From CAYJLF01 sp964371055 (GTDB taxonomy: Bacteria; Eisenbacteria; RBG-16-71-46; CAIMUX01): 64,000 nt of DNA. The position numbers and the translations under genes are program-made. Each line of letters starts with the position of its first letter. Position 1 is the stretch's first letter. The DNA is taken from assembly GCA_964371055.1 (NCBI GenBank), contig CAYJLF010000007.1, positions 1 through 64,000 of the forward strand. The letters run 5' to 3'. Of this stretch, positions 26,347-34,497 are shown piece by piece. Below the pieces are notes generated by a model. It was not told where the DNA came from and made no database searches. It saw nothing but the letters and a program-made list of their open reading frames with translations.

Positions 26347-27210
26347 ATGGCGACACGGGTCCTGATCCTGGGTGCCAGCGGCCTGCTCGGCCGGGCCATG
26401 CAGCGCCACACGCCGGCCGCGATCCAGGTCCTCGCGCCGGGACCCGAGGAACTGCCGCTCGAGGATCTACCGCGCCTGCGCGAGATCCTGCGCCGTGAGA
26501 GGCTCGATCGGATCCTCCTGCTCGCCGCCTGGACGGCGGTCGATGCCTGCGAGTCGGATCCGGACCAGGCCTTCCGGGTCAACAGCATCCTTCCCGGACA
26601 GGTCGCGCGGGAGGCCTCCCGCCTCGGCGTGCCGGTCTGTCTCCTCAGCACGGACTATGTCTTCGACGGCCTCGCGCCGCGCCCCTATCGTGAGTTCGAC
26701 CCGGTCCGGCCCCTCTCCGTCTATGGCCGGAGCAAGTGGCACGGCGAGTGCCGGGTCCGGGAGGCCGGCCCGATCCATCGGATCGTGCGCTCGGCGGGGC
26801 TCTACGGCCCCGGCGGACCCGACTTCGTCGCGGCGATCCTGGACCGTCTGCGGAAGGGACCGGTCGAGGTCGTGACCGACGAGATCAACGCGCCGACGTT
26901 CGTCGAGGACCTCGCTCCGGCGCTCTGGACGCTCCTCCTGGCGGATGATCCGGGCACCTGGCATCTCACCGCGGAGGGGGACGGAGTCTCGCGGTACCAG
27001 TGCGCCCGCCGCATCGCGGAGCTGGCCGGCCTCGATCCCGATCTGGTCCAGCCGACCACCCATGCGCGTCTCGGGCGGCCCGCGCCGCGGCCTCCCTACT
27101 CCGTGCTCGACTGCCAGGCGGTGCGCGAGGTCTTTCAGCTTCGCCTGCCGCCGTGGGACGATGCCCTCGCGCGCTGGGTCCGCGCCTGCGCCGGCGGCGG
27201 TGCGCCGTGA
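26347..27210 (+). CDS. rfbD: dTDP-4-dehydrorhamnose reductase-like SDR
   Basis: The 287-residue extended short-chain dehydrogenase has the NAD(P) motif GASGLLG (9-15), the family strand 'LLLAAWTAVDACESDP', 'STDYVFDG' (101-108) and the catalytic pair Y126/K130 (YGRSK). These fit RfbD, the last step in dTDP-L-rhamnose synthesis for surface polysaccharide. The other rml genes are not in the window, so another sugar-nucleotide substrate is possible. It is tightly coupled to alaS (1 nt) and to the next gene (overlapping stop/start). Confidence 0.88.
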   Translation: MATRVLILGASGLLGRAMQRHTPAAIQVLAPGPEELPLEDLPRLREILRRERLDRILLLAAWTAVDACESDPDQAFRVNSILPGQVAREASRLGVPVCLLSTDYVFDGLAPRPYREFDPVRPLSVYGRSKWHGECRVREAGPIHRIVRSAGLYGPGGPDFVAAILDRLRKGPVEVVTDEINAPTFVEDLAPALWTLLLADDPGTWHLTAEGDGVSRYQCARRIAELAGLDPDLVQPTTHARLGRPAPRPPYSVLDCQAVREVFQLRLPPWDDALARWVRACAGGGAP

Positions 27211-28103
27211 TGCGGATCCTGATTCGCCAGATGCGGGTGCGGCAGTGGACCAAGAACCTGGTCCTCTTTGCCGGCGTCGTCTTCAGTCTCCACTTCCGTG
27301 ACCTGCATGAGCTGGCGCGCGCCGCTGAGGCCTTCCTCGCGTTCTGCCTCCTCTCCTCCGCGGTCTATACCCTCAATGACCTGCGCGATATCGCCGGGGA
27401 CCGGCTGCATCCGAAGAAGAAGTACCGGCCGATCCCCTCGGGCGAGCTTTCCGTGCCGGCGGCCTGGGGGATCTTCGCGGCGCTGCTTCTCGCCGCGACC
27501 GCGCTTGCCGTCCCGCTCGGCCGGCCGTTTCTGGTGACCGCCGGGATCTACCTGGCGCTGAACCTGGCCTACACGCTGGCTCTGAAGCGCGTGGTGCTGG
27601 TCGATGTCATGATGATCGCCCTCGGCTTCGTTCTGCGTGCGGTCGCCGGCGTCGAGGCCCTGACCGCGGCGGAGCGGATCTCGCCGTGGCTTCTCGTCTG
27701 CACCCTCTTCCTCGCGCTCTTTCTGGCGGTCTGCAAGCGGAGACACGAGCGGGTGCTGCTGGCGGATCAGGCGGAGGCGCACCGCAAGACCCTGACCGAG
27801 TACCCGCCCGAACTCGTCGACCAGCTCATTCCGGTCGTGACCGCGGCCACGGTGATCTCGTACACGATCTACACCATCAATCCCTCGACGGTGGAACGGT
27901 TCGGCACCGATCAGCTCGTCTACACGGTCCCGTTCGTCGTCTATGGCGTCTTCCGCTACCTTTACCTGGTCTACCGCCGGCAGCGGGGCGGCTCTCCGTC
28001 CGAGGTCCTCCTGACCGACGGACCGACCCTGATCAACGTGGTGTTGTGGATGACGACCGTGCTGATCGTGCTCCTCCTGGCGCGAGGCGGGATCGTCCGA
28101 TAA
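27210..28103 (+). CDS. UbiA-family decaprenyl-phosphate phosphoribosyltransferase-like protein
   Basis: The 297-residue protein has 8-9 membrane helices and the UbiA Asp motif NDLRDIAGDRLHPKKKYRPI, where Asp residues bind the Mg-pyrophosphate donor. The 'KxxRPIPSG' context and the end '..YLVYRRQRGGSPSEVLLTD' fit the enzymes that transfer phosphoribose from PRPP to polyprenyl phosphate (Rv3806c family), giving arabinose donors for cell-envelope glycans. ATG 27210 (TGATG overlap with rfbD) is chosen; GTG 27207 is also possible. prs, which makes PRPP, lies 1.7 kb downstream. Confidence 0.85.
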   Translation: MRILIRQMRVRQWTKNLVLFAGVVFSLHFRDLHELARAAEAFLAFCLLSSAVYTLNDLRDIAGDRLHPKKKYRPIPSGELSVPAAWGIFAALLLAATALAVPLGRPFLVTAGIYLALNLAYTLALKRVVLVDVMMIALGFVLRAVAGVEALTAAERISPWLLVCTLFLALFLAVCKRRHERVLLADQAEAHRKTLTEYPPELVDQLIPVVTAATVISYTIYTINPSTVERFGTDQLVYTVPFVVYGVFRYLYLVYRRQRGGSPSEVLLTDGPTLINVVLWMTTVLIVLLLARGGIVR

Positions 28104-28112
28104 GGGGGCCGC

Positions 28113-29036
28113 GTGCGACCCGCCGCCACGGTGCATCGTGCTTCATCGCCCGCCGGGCGGGTCACCGTCCTGGCGCCGGCCAAGATCAACCTGGCCCTCG
28201 AGGTCGGCGGGCGGCGTTCCGACGGCTACCATGAAGTTGTGACGATCCTGCAGGCGATCCACCTGCACGATCGCGTCGTCCTCGAGCGATGGCCCGGCCG
28301 TCAGATCGACCTCGTCGTCCGGCCGCGGGCGCTCGATCTCGGTCCGCCCGAGAAGAACCTGGCGGTTCGGGCGGCCTCGATCCTGCAACCCCGCCTGCGG
28401 GGGGGGCGCGGAGTTCGCATCCGTCTGGAGAAGCGGATTCCGGCCGGCGGCGGGTTGGGCGGAGGTTCCTCCGATGCGGCCGCGGTCCTCGTCGGGCTCA
28501 ACCGACTCTGCGATCTCAATCTCAGCCCGGAACAGCTGGAGCGGCTCGGGGCCCGGCTCGGATCCGACGTACCGTTTTTCGTCCGGGGAGGAACGCAACT
28601 GGGCACCGGCCGAGGGGATCGGCTGCGACCGTTTCCCCCCTGGCCGGGGGGACCGATCGTGCTCGCGCATCCGGGGAGGGCTCTTTCGACGGCCGAGGTC
28701 TACCGGCGGTTTGAAAGCCGCTTGACACCGACGGGGCCGCTTCTTAGCATCGTTACGCGTGAAGTACCACGGGCCTTCTGGCTGAAAGGCGGCGATTCTC
28801 TGCGGAATGACCTCACCGGGGCCGTGCTGGAGGCAGAGCCGGCGGTCCGCCGCGTGCTGGAACGGTTTCGAGATCTCGGCGCGTCGTTCGCCCGGGTGAC
28901 AGGATCTGGCGCCTGCGTGTTCGGCGTGGCGCCGGACCGCGAGGCGGCAGCAGCTTGGGTGCAGGCGTTCCGGGGAGCTGGGTGCTGGGCGACGTCGGTG
29001 CGCCCGGCCAGGGGAGGGTGCAGCATCAGGCGGTAA
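28113..29036 (+). CDS. ispE: 4-diphosphocytidyl-2-C-methyl-D-erythritol kinase
   Basis: IspE phosphorylates CDP-methylerythritol in the MEP isoprenoid pathway. The 307-residue GHMP kinase has 'APAKINLALEVGGRRSDGYHEV' text in two halves typical of IspE, the ATP-binding 'KRIPAGGGLGGGSSDAAA' and the C-terminal 'ARVTGSGACVFG'. The start is GTG 28113, nine nt after the previous stop. ispE is often followed by spoVG and prs, as here. Confidence 0.95.
   Translation: MRPAATVHRASSPAGRVTVLAPAKINLALEVGGRRSDGYHEVVTILQAIHLHDRVVLERWPGRQIDLVVRPRALDLGPPEKNLAVRAASILQPRLRGGRGVRIRLEKRIPAGGGLGGGSSDAAAVLVGLNRLCDLNLSPEQLERLGARLGSDVPFFVRGGTQLGTGRGDRLRPFPPWPGGPIVLAHPGRALSTAEVYRRFESRLTPTGPLLSIVTREVPRAFWLKGGDSLRNDLTGAVLEAEPAVRRVLERFRDLGASFARVTGSGACVFGVAPDREAAAAWVQAFRGAGCWATSVRPARGGCSIRR
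28722..28750 (+). promoter_or_regulatory. candidate sigma-70 promoter inside ispE
   Basis: TTGACA, a 17-nt spacer and TAGCAT form a near-ideal housekeeping promoter in the ispE coding sequence. The -35 context GCCGCTTGACA is shared with the fusA promoter at 37783. It could drive spoVG with a leader of about 410 nt. Chance occurrence cannot be excluded. Confidence 0.4.
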
Positions 29037-29168
29037 TCGTGGGTGGCCGCCACGCCCACTGCAAGGACGCGGCGGGCGGACGACCCGACCCCGGGCCAGG
29101 ACTCGAAGAGACCTCGCCCGGTGTCGCCTAAGGGGGACCCGGTGGCAAGAAACCCAGAGGGTGACGCC

Positions 29169-29441
29169 ATGAATATCACGGAGGTCCGGATCTCGCTGCG
29201 CGATGATGACAAGCTCAAGGCGTTCGTGACCATCACGATCGATAACTGCTTTGTGATCCGGGGCCTGAAGATCATCCGGGGCAACAAGGGGCTGTTCGTC
29301 GCGATGCCCAGCCGCCGCAAGCCCGATGGTGGATACCAGGACCTGTGTCACCCCATCAACGTGAAGACCCGGACCTGGCTGGAGGAGCAGATCCTCGCTT
29401 CCTATCGGGCCGAGCTGGAAAAGAGCGCCGTCATGCCCTAG
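29169..29441 (+). CDS. spoVG: SpoVG-family regulatory protein
   Basis: The 90-residue protein begins MNITEVRISLRDDDKLKAF and contains 'IDNCFVIRGLKIIRG', 'GLFVAMPSRRKPDGGYQDL' and 'CHPINVKTR', the signature of SpoVG. The family binds DNA or RNA site-specifically and is also found in non-sporulating bacteria. ATG 29169 fits the family start. It lies between ispE and tRNA-Gln/prs, and a terminator follows. Confidence 0.96.
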   Translation: MNITEVRISLRDDDKLKAFVTITIDNCFVIRGLKIIRGNKGLFVAMPSRRKPDGGYQDLCHPINVKTRTWLEEQILASYRAELEKSAVMP

Positions 29442-29513
29442 CAGGCGTTCACGGCGAGCGGCGCGGACGCCGGCCGGCGGGAAGGATCGGCCGGCCGCGA
29501 GGGGAGAGAGCGG

Positions 29514-29546
29514 GAGTCGCCCACGGGGTCCGTGCGCGACTCTCTT
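29514..29546 (+). terminator. intrinsic terminator after spoVG
   Basis: GAGTCGC (29514-29520) pairs with GCGACTC (29536-29542), and inside it CACGG pairs with CCGTG around a GGT loop. TCTTCTATT follows. It is 72 nt after the stop codon and upstream of tRNA-Gln. Confidence 0.65.
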
Positions 29547-29609
29547 CTATTCCGGCCGGTTTTCCTGTACCATGCGTCGTCTCCGGGCCCGGCCCCGGGG
29601 ATCGGGCGC

Positions 29610-29685
29610 TGGGGCGTCGTCAAGTGGTTAAGACACGGGGTTTTGGTTCCCGCATTCGGAGGTTCGAATCCTCCCGCCCCAGCCA
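29610..29685 (+). tRNA. tRNA-Gln(TTG)
   Basis: Acceptor TGGGGCG pairs with CGCCCCA, the anticodon loop TTTTGGT gives TTG (Gln), the T loop is TTCGAAT, discriminator G and CCA are encoded. The anticodon stem and D arm are regular. It lies directly upstream of prs, as in many Bacillota and deep-branching genomes. Confidence 0.93.
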
Positions 29686-29755
29686 GAGTTGGAGCGGCGG
29701 GGGGGGCGGTCGGGTCGAGGTCCGGGCAGAACGGGGCTCCCTCGGGAGCGGATGG

Positions 29756-30700
29756 GTGGAACAGGTGGTCGATACACTGCGCGTCTTCACGGGCAACTCC
29801 AATCCGGAGCTGGCGAGCGCGATCTGCCGGTACCTGCAGGTCGGACTCGGAGAGGCCGAAGTCGGCCGATTCTCCGATGGAGAGATCTCGGTCCGGATCG
29901 ATGAGAACATCCGTGGCTGCGACATCTTCATTGTCCAGCCGACCGGTGCGCCCGCGGACAACCTGCTCGAACTCCTCGTGATGGTCGACGCGGCCCGCCG
30001 TGCCTCGGCCAGTCGGGTGACGGCGGTCGTTCCCTACTTCGGATACGCCCGCCAGGATCGCAAGGACCAGCCTCGCGTGCCGATCTCGGCCAAGCTCGTC
30101 GCCAACCTGCTGACCGTGTCGGGCGCCGACCGGGTGCTGACCATGGATCTGCATTCCAGCCAGATCCAGGGTTTCTTCGACATCCCGTTCGACCATCTCT
30201 ACGCGGCGCCGGTGCTGATCGACTACTTCCGGCAGAAGGCGATCCCCGATCTGACCGTCGTGGCGCCTGACGTCGGCTCGATCAAGATGGCCCGAGCCTA
30301 CGCCAAGCGGCTCGACGCGGCCCTGGCGCTGGTCGACAAAAGGCGCACGCGCGCCGACGACACGGAAGTGATGTTCGTGATCGGGGAGGTGGAGGGGCGC
30401 AACGTCGTCATCTTCGATGATGTGATCTCCACCGGCAAGACCATCGCCAACGCCGCGAAGGCTCTCCGCGACAAGGGCGCGGGGGAGATCTACGTCGGCG
30501 CGACGCACGCGGTGCTGTCGGGCGAGTCGCGAACGATCCTGAGTTCGGCGCCGGTGCGCGAGGTCGTCGTGACCGACACTCTGGCGCCTCGCCCGGATCA
30601 GCAGTGGGACGGACTTCGGATCCTCACGGTCAGCAAGCTGCTCGGAGAGGCGATCCGCAGGATTCACGAGGAGCGTTCGCTCAGCTCGCTCTTCGTGTAG
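29756..30700 (+). CDS. prs: ribose-phosphate pyrophosphokinase
   Basis: Prs makes PRPP from ribose 5-phosphate and ATP for nucleotide, His, Trp and NAD synthesis. The 314-residue protein has 'FTGNSNPELASAI', the flexible loop 'YARQDRKDQPRVPISAKL', 'DLHSSQIQGFFDIPFDHL' in pieces typical of the family, and the PRPP loop 'VVIFDDVISTGKTI'. The start is uncertain: GTG 29756 has GGGAG 7 nt upstream and GTG 29765 is also in frame. Confidence 0.95.
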   Translation: MEQVVDTLRVFTGNSNPELASAICRYLQVGLGEAEVGRFSDGEISVRIDENIRGCDIFIVQPTGAPADNLLELLVMVDAARRASASRVTAVVPYFGYARQDRKDQPRVPISAKLVANLLTVSGADRVLTMDLHSSQIQGFFDIPFDHLYAAPVLIDYFRQKAIPDLTVVAPDVGSIKMARAYAKRLDAALALVDKRRTRADDTEVMFVIGEVEGRNVVIFDDVISTGKTIANAAKALRDKGAGEIYVGATHAVLSGESRTILSSAPVREVVVTDTLAPRPDQQWDGLRILTVSKLLGEAIRRIHEERSLSSLFV

Positions 30701-30887
30701 ACGCCGCGTTTTCGGCGGCGCCGCAGGCCCCCACGTCCGGCCTCGGAGCGGGTGGGGATGCGATCGAGGCAGGAGAACAGACACAGACTGGAGTCGAACC
30801 GGGGCGCCGGCGCCCGGAACCCGCGGCCTCTGCCGCGCGGCCGGCGGCAGGGCCGATCCGGAAACGAGAACGGAGGAGATCCGAGTC

Positions 30888-31514
30888 ATGGCAGTGGTGC
30901 AGCTCAAGGCGGAGATCCGTCAGGCGGGCGACAAGGGGCATGCCCGTCGCCTGCGGATGGAGAACAAGATCCCGGCGATCGTCTATGGCGCCGGCGAGGA
31001 GAGCATCCCGGTTGCGTTGAACGAGCCGGCGTTCGTGCAGATGCTGCGGCACATCTCCTCCGGCAACCAGATCTTCGAACTGGCGGTCGCGGGACGCAGC
31101 GGCCCCAGCTACCAGGTGCTGATCAAGGACGTGCAGCGCAATCCGGTCGACGGCAGGATCCTGCACGTCGACCTGCAGCACATCTCGATGACCCACAAAG
31201 TCCGCGTGCACGTGCCGGTTCACCTCGAAGGGGTGCCGGCCGGTGTGAAGGAGGGAGGGGTCCTCGAGCACTTCCTCCGTGAGCTCGACCTGGAGTGTCT
31301 CCCGGGGGACATCCCCGAGCACGTCGTGGTCGACGTCACCGATCTCGTGCGCGGGCAGGCGCTCCATGTGCGCGACCTCAAACTGCCGGCGTCGGTCCAC
31401 GTGCACGACTCGTCCGACCGCGTGGTCGTGACGGTCGCGGGCAAGCAGAAGGAAGAGGTCGAGGCGGCGCCGGCGGCAGCTCCGGCCGAGGAGCCGGCCA
31501 AGGAGAGCGAGTAA
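30888..31514 (+). CDS. rplY: 50S ribosomal protein bL25 (Ctc/TL5 type)
   Basis: bL25 binds 5S rRNA. The 208-residue protein is the two-domain Ctc/TL5 form: an N-terminal L25 domain ('ARRLRMENKIPAIVYGAG', 'HVDLQHI') and a C-terminal beta domain ('VPVHLEGVPAGVKEGGVL', 'VDVTDLVRGQALHVRDL'). An Ala/Glu-rich tail ends the protein. prs-rplY-pth is a widely conserved gene order, and pth starts 3 nt downstream. Confidence 0.96.
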   Translation: MAVVQLKAEIRQAGDKGHARRLRMENKIPAIVYGAGEESIPVALNEPAFVQMLRHISSGNQIFELAVAGRSGPSYQVLIKDVQRNPVDGRILHVDLQHISMTHKVRVHVPVHLEGVPAGVKEGGVLEHFLRELDLECLPGDIPEHVVVDVTDLVRGQALHVRDLKLPASVHVHDSSDRVVVTVAGKQKEEVEAAPAAAPAEEPAKESE

Positions 31515-31517
31515 CGC

Positions 31518-32231
31518 ATGGAGCGGGCGTCCTCCCCCGACGGAGACGCCCGGCCGCGCGATCCCGAACCGGAGGCGGCCATCTCACCCGGACCGTGGCC
31601 GGAGCCGTCCGAGGCGACCCCGGCGGCCCGGCCCCCTCGCATCCGCTTGGTCGTCGGGCTGGGGAATCCGGGCGAACGATATGCGCGCACCCGGCACAAC
31701 GCCGGGTTTCTCGTTCTGGACCAGCTCCGGGCCGAGGGCGATCCGTCTTGGCGCCGGTGTCACGACCGGGAAGAGACCTCGGTCACCCTGGGTGGGGGTG
31801 ACCTTCTGCTCGTCCGCCCCATCACCTTCATGAACCGCAGCGGGAAGGCGGTCGCCACGGTCTTGGCCGAGCGCGGCCTCTCCCCCGCGGAGATGCTCGT
31901 GGTGGTGGACGATACGTCCCTTCCCGAGGGGCGCGTGCGGATTCGGGAGAGCGGGGGGCCGGGCGGTCACAACGGTCTCCGGTCCATCACCGAACTGATT
32001 GGAACGGAAGATTTTCCGCGCGTTCGCCTCGGAGTCGGCGCCGCCCCGCCGGAGGTCGACCTGGCCGACTACGTCCTCGCAACGCTCGACGCGGCCGAGT
32101 GGGAGGCGCTGCGGGCGACCGTCGAGGTTGCCGTGGAGGCGGTGAGGCTGGCCTGCGCGGAAGGGGTAAGGGCCGCCATGAACCGGTTCAATCCGGCGCC
32201 CCGGCCGGCCGCCCCGGCGCCCGGAGGGTGA
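31518..32231 (+). CDS. pth: peptidyl-tRNA hydrolase
   Basis: Pth releases tRNA from stalled peptidyl-tRNA. Catalytic H60 lies in 'YARTRHNAGF', with N50 in 'GLGNPG', N106 in 'ITFMNRSG', D131 in 'VVVDDTSLP' and 'GGHNGLRSI' downstream, all family residues. The 237-residue protein has about 40 extra Pro/Glu-rich residues at the N-terminus compared with the usual 190-200; a later start cannot be found among ATG/GTG codons without losing the first strand. Confidence 0.96.
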   Translation: MERASSPDGDARPRDPEPEAAISPGPWPEPSEATPAARPPRIRLVVGLGNPGERYARTRHNAGFLVLDQLRAEGDPSWRRCHDREETSVTLGGGDLLLVRPITFMNRSGKAVATVLAERGLSPAEMLVVVDDTSLPEGRVRIRESGGPGGHNGLRSITELIGTEDFPRVRLGVGAAPPEVDLADYVLATLDAAEWEALRATVEVAVEAVRLACAEGVRAAMNRFNPAPRPAAPAPGG

Positions 32232-32535
32232 GACCCCGCTTCCGCGGAGCGAGCGATCGTCGCTCTTGCCAAACCGGCCCGCTCTTGGGAGAATGGCCGG
32301 ACTGATCGGCGACCTGGTGCGCACTTTCCAGGACGCCGGGCGTCCTCCGGATCGTTCGGTCCGGGACGGCAACCCGCCCGGCTCCAGGCCACATGTCGTC
32401 CGGCTTCACGGCTGGCGGGCCAGATGGTCCGTGGGAAGCCGTTCCATCGCCCGGTGCCCCGCGGGACGGCACGGGTGGAAGCCAGCAGGCTGTCCCGTGA
32501 GCTTCGCCTCGCGAAGCCGGAAAGGAGACGCGCCC
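32232..32535 (+). other. 304-bp leader region upstream of rpsF
   Basis: No gene is visible. It holds a small hairpin (GAGCGA/TCGCTC at 32251-32265) after pth, a promoter candidate at 32266-32294 and a GC-rich leader of about 240 nt with several potential stems. Leaders of rpsF operons are often bound by the S6:S18 dimer for feedback control; I could not confirm that motif by eye. Confidence 0.35.
32266..32294 (+). promoter_or_regulatory. candidate sigma-70 promoter of the rpsF operon
   Basis: TTGCCA is followed after exactly 17 nt by GAGAAT. It lies in the gap between pth and rpsF in the right orientation. The -10 box is a weak match. Confidence 0.4.
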
Positions 32536-33003
32536 TTGCGCGAGTACGAGACTGTCTTCGTGCTGCACCCTTCCTATGAAGACAAGGAAGTGGAAGCGGA
32601 AATCCAGGCCATCAGCGACATCATCACGACCCAGGGAGGCGAGGTCCTGAACGTGGACCGCTGGGGGCGCCGCCGACTCGCCTACGAGATCAAGCGGGTC
32701 CACGAGGGGATCTACACCCTCATCTACTGGCGGGGCGCGGGAAACACGCCGGATGACATCAAGCGGCGCTTCCGGCTGAACGAGCGGATGCTCCGGTACA
32801 TGACCGTGATCAGCGAAGGGCCGGCGCCGATGCCGCGCGCGGAGGGCGAGGGCGCTCCGGGCGGAGACGAGGCCGCGGCCGAGGGATCGATTCCGGTCCG
32901 GGTCCCCGCGGAAGGAGTCCCGGAAGCCGCTCCCGCGCCTGGTCCTCTGTCGAACCAAGAGTCCAACCCGGCCGGCGAGGCCGACGGTTCTCCCCGCGAC
33001 TAG
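32536..33003 (+). CDS. rpsF: 30S ribosomal protein bS6
   Basis: bS6 pairs with bS18 on the small subunit platform. The core (residues 1-95) begins 'LREYETVFVLHPSYEDKEVEA' in pieces and includes 'WGRRRLAYEIKRVHEGIYTLI' type family text. The only in-frame start that fits the family is TTG 32536, with AAAGGAG 8 nt upstream. About 55 extra Pro/Glu/Ala residues extend the C-terminus; such tails occur in bS6. It opens the rpsF-ssb-rpsR-rplI operon. Confidence 0.95.
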   Translation: MREYETVFVLHPSYEDKEVEAEIQAISDIITTQGGEVLNVDRWGRRRLAYEIKRVHEGIYTLIYWRGAGNTPDDIKRRFRLNERMLRYMTVISEGPAPMPRAEGEGAPGGDEAAAEGSIPVRVPAEGVPEAAPAPGPLSNQESNPAGEADGSPRD

Positions 33004-33026
33004 GGAAGCCGACAGAACGGGAGTGA

Positions 33027-33614
33027 ATGATGGAATCCGACGCTCTTCCCAGGATCAATCGAGTTATCGTGACCGGGTTTCTGCAGCAACAACCCGAGCT
33101 GCGCCACACGCCCTCGGGCGTGCCGGTGGCCTCGTTCCGTGTCCGCTCGGGACGGGTCATCCGGGACCGTCGCGGCGTGGCTCGCGAGACCATCTCCACG
33201 TTCACCGTCGTGACGTGGCAGGACCTCGCCGTGCGCGTCTCGCAGGAGGCGAAGCTCGGACAGGGAATGTACGTCGAAGGGGCTCTGCACTCGCGCTCCT
33301 TCATCGCGGGCAATGGTGAGCGGCGCACGGTCGTCGAGGTCTACGCCGACCTGGTCGAGCTGGTGCCGGTCTTCCTCTCGCCGCGCGAGCAGAGGACCGG
33401 CGGCGGCCGGGAGGACGAGGCCCGCCCCGAGGACCGCGGCAACCGCGCCGGGGACCGTGCGAGCCACGAGCCGGCGCTGCCTGACGATCACCAGAATGAG
33501 CATGGCCCGAGTGAGTCCGGCCGGTATGACCACGGCCAACCCGAGCCCGGCCCGCACGAGGAGCTCTTCGAGCATCCCGCCGGGGACCCGCACGAGGCCG
33601 AAGGTACCCACTGA
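33027..33614 (+). CDS. ssb: single-stranded DNA-binding protein (OB fold)
   Basis: The OB fold spans residues 8-115: 'INRVIVTGFLQQQPELRHTPSG', 'VASFRV' and 'TFTVVTWQDLAVRVSQ' are typical SSB strands. The tail to residue 195 is Gly/Glu/His-rich and disordered, but it lacks the acidic DDDIPF-like tip that recruits repair proteins. It may be a second, SSB/PriB-like protein. The position between rpsF and rpsR is the standard one for ssb. ATG 33027 or 33030 can start it. Confidence 0.88.
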   Translation: MMESDALPRINRVIVTGFLQQQPELRHTPSGVPVASFRVRSGRVIRDRRGVARETISTFTVVTWQDLAVRVSQEAKLGQGMYVEGALHSRSFIAGNGERRTVVEVYADLVELVPVFLSPREQRTGGGREDEARPEDRGNRAGDRASHEPALPDDHQNEHGPSESGRYDHGQPEPGPHEELFEHPAGDPHEAEGTH

Positions 33615-33651
33615 GTTACGGAGCGAACCGCTCCGTGGAGGATGATGCAGC

Positions 33652-33891
33652 ATGAGGAGTCGTGATCCGCGCGACATGCGCAAGAAGGTCTGCAAGCTCT
33701 GTATCGACCGGGTGCCCTATGTGGGCTATCGGGACGAGAAGCGTCTCCAGCGGGCCGTGACCGACCGCGGCAAGATCGTTCCGCGCCGGATCTCGGGCAA
33801 CTGCTCCCGCCACCAGAACCAGATCACCCGCGCGGTCAAGCGCGCCCGTTACCTCGCGCTCCTGCCGTTCGCGAGCGAGTCGTACCGGTAG
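33652..33891 (+). CDS. rpsR: 30S ribosomal protein bS18
   Basis: The 79-residue protein carries 'CKLCIDRVPYVGYRDEKRL' and 'GKIVPRRISGNCSRHQNQ', the bS18 signature. C14, C17, C51 and H54 suggest the zinc-binding (C+) form. It sits in the conserved rpsF-ssb-rpsR-rplI order. Confidence 0.97.
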   Translation: MRSRDPRDMRKKVCKLCIDRVPYVGYRDEKRLQRAVTDRGKIVPRRISGNCSRHQNQITRAVKRARYLALLPFASESYR

Positions 33892-33966
33892 CCGGGTCCG
33901 GCGGCCGGGAACGGCCGCCGGGCGATGAGGCCGCGCCGAGCGCGCGGCCGGGAGGAAGACCGAACC

Positions 33967-34494
33967 ATGGACCTGATTCTCCTCGAGGATGTCTTCGGCC
34001 TCGGGCGCCGCGGCGACACGGTCAAGGTGCAGTCGGGGTACGCGCGCAACTTCCTGCTGCCCCGTAAACTGGCGCTGGAGGCGACGAGCGCGGGAGCGCG
34101 CATGTTCCAGGAACACGAGCGCGTCTCCGGCATCCGCCGCAACCGCGCCCGGAACGCGGCCGAGAAGGAGGCCGCCGCCCTCAACAAGCTGACCCTGACC
34201 ATCCCGGTGCAGGCGGGCGAGGACGGCAAGCTCTTCGGCTCGGTCACCAGCAGTGACCTCGCCGAGGAACTGGCGCGCCACGGCCACGCCATCGACAAGA
34301 GACACGTGCTGTTGGACGAAACCCTGCGCGAACTGGGGGTGTACCACGTGCGCGTGAAGCTCTTCCAGGAGGTCGAGGCCCGCGTGCGGGTCTTCGTCCC
34401 CACGCGGGCGTCGCCCCCGCCCCCCCCCCCCCGGGCGCCCCCGGCCGGCGGGGGCCCCGCGGGGGGGGCGGGGGGGGGGCCGCCGGGGGCCTGA
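33967..34494 (+). CDS. rplI: 50S ribosomal protein bL9 with abnormal low-complexity tail
   Basis: bL9 binds 23S rRNA and guards reading frame. The N-domain ('MDLILLEDVFGLGRRGDTV', 'VQSGYARNFLLPRKLA'), long connecting helix and C-domain ('KLFGSVTSSDLAE', 'ELGVYHVRVKL') are complete up to 'VEARVRVFVPTR' near residue 148, where bL9 normally ends. About 27 further residues of Pro then Gly/Ala come from homopolymer runs of 13 C and 8-10 G, which may reflect an indel that hides the native stop. ATG 33967 is used. Confidence 0.93.
   Translation: MDLILLEDVFGLGRRGDTVKVQSGYARNFLLPRKLALEATSAGARMFQEHERVSGIRRNRARNAAEKEAAALNKLTLTIPVQAGEDGKLFGSVTSSDLAEELARHGHAIDKRHVLLDETLRELGVYHVRVKLFQEVEARVRVFVPTRASPPPPPPRAPPAGGGPAGGAGGGPPGA
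34411..34492 (+). repeat. C-run / G-run low-complexity tract at rplI 3' end
   Basis: A run of 13 C (34420-34432) is followed within 30 nt by runs of 5 G, 8 G and 10 G. The two halves are nearly complementary and would fold into a very stable hairpin; the G-runs could also form a quadruplex. Such tracts are prone to assembly error. Confidence 0.75.
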
Positions 34495-34497
34495 CGC

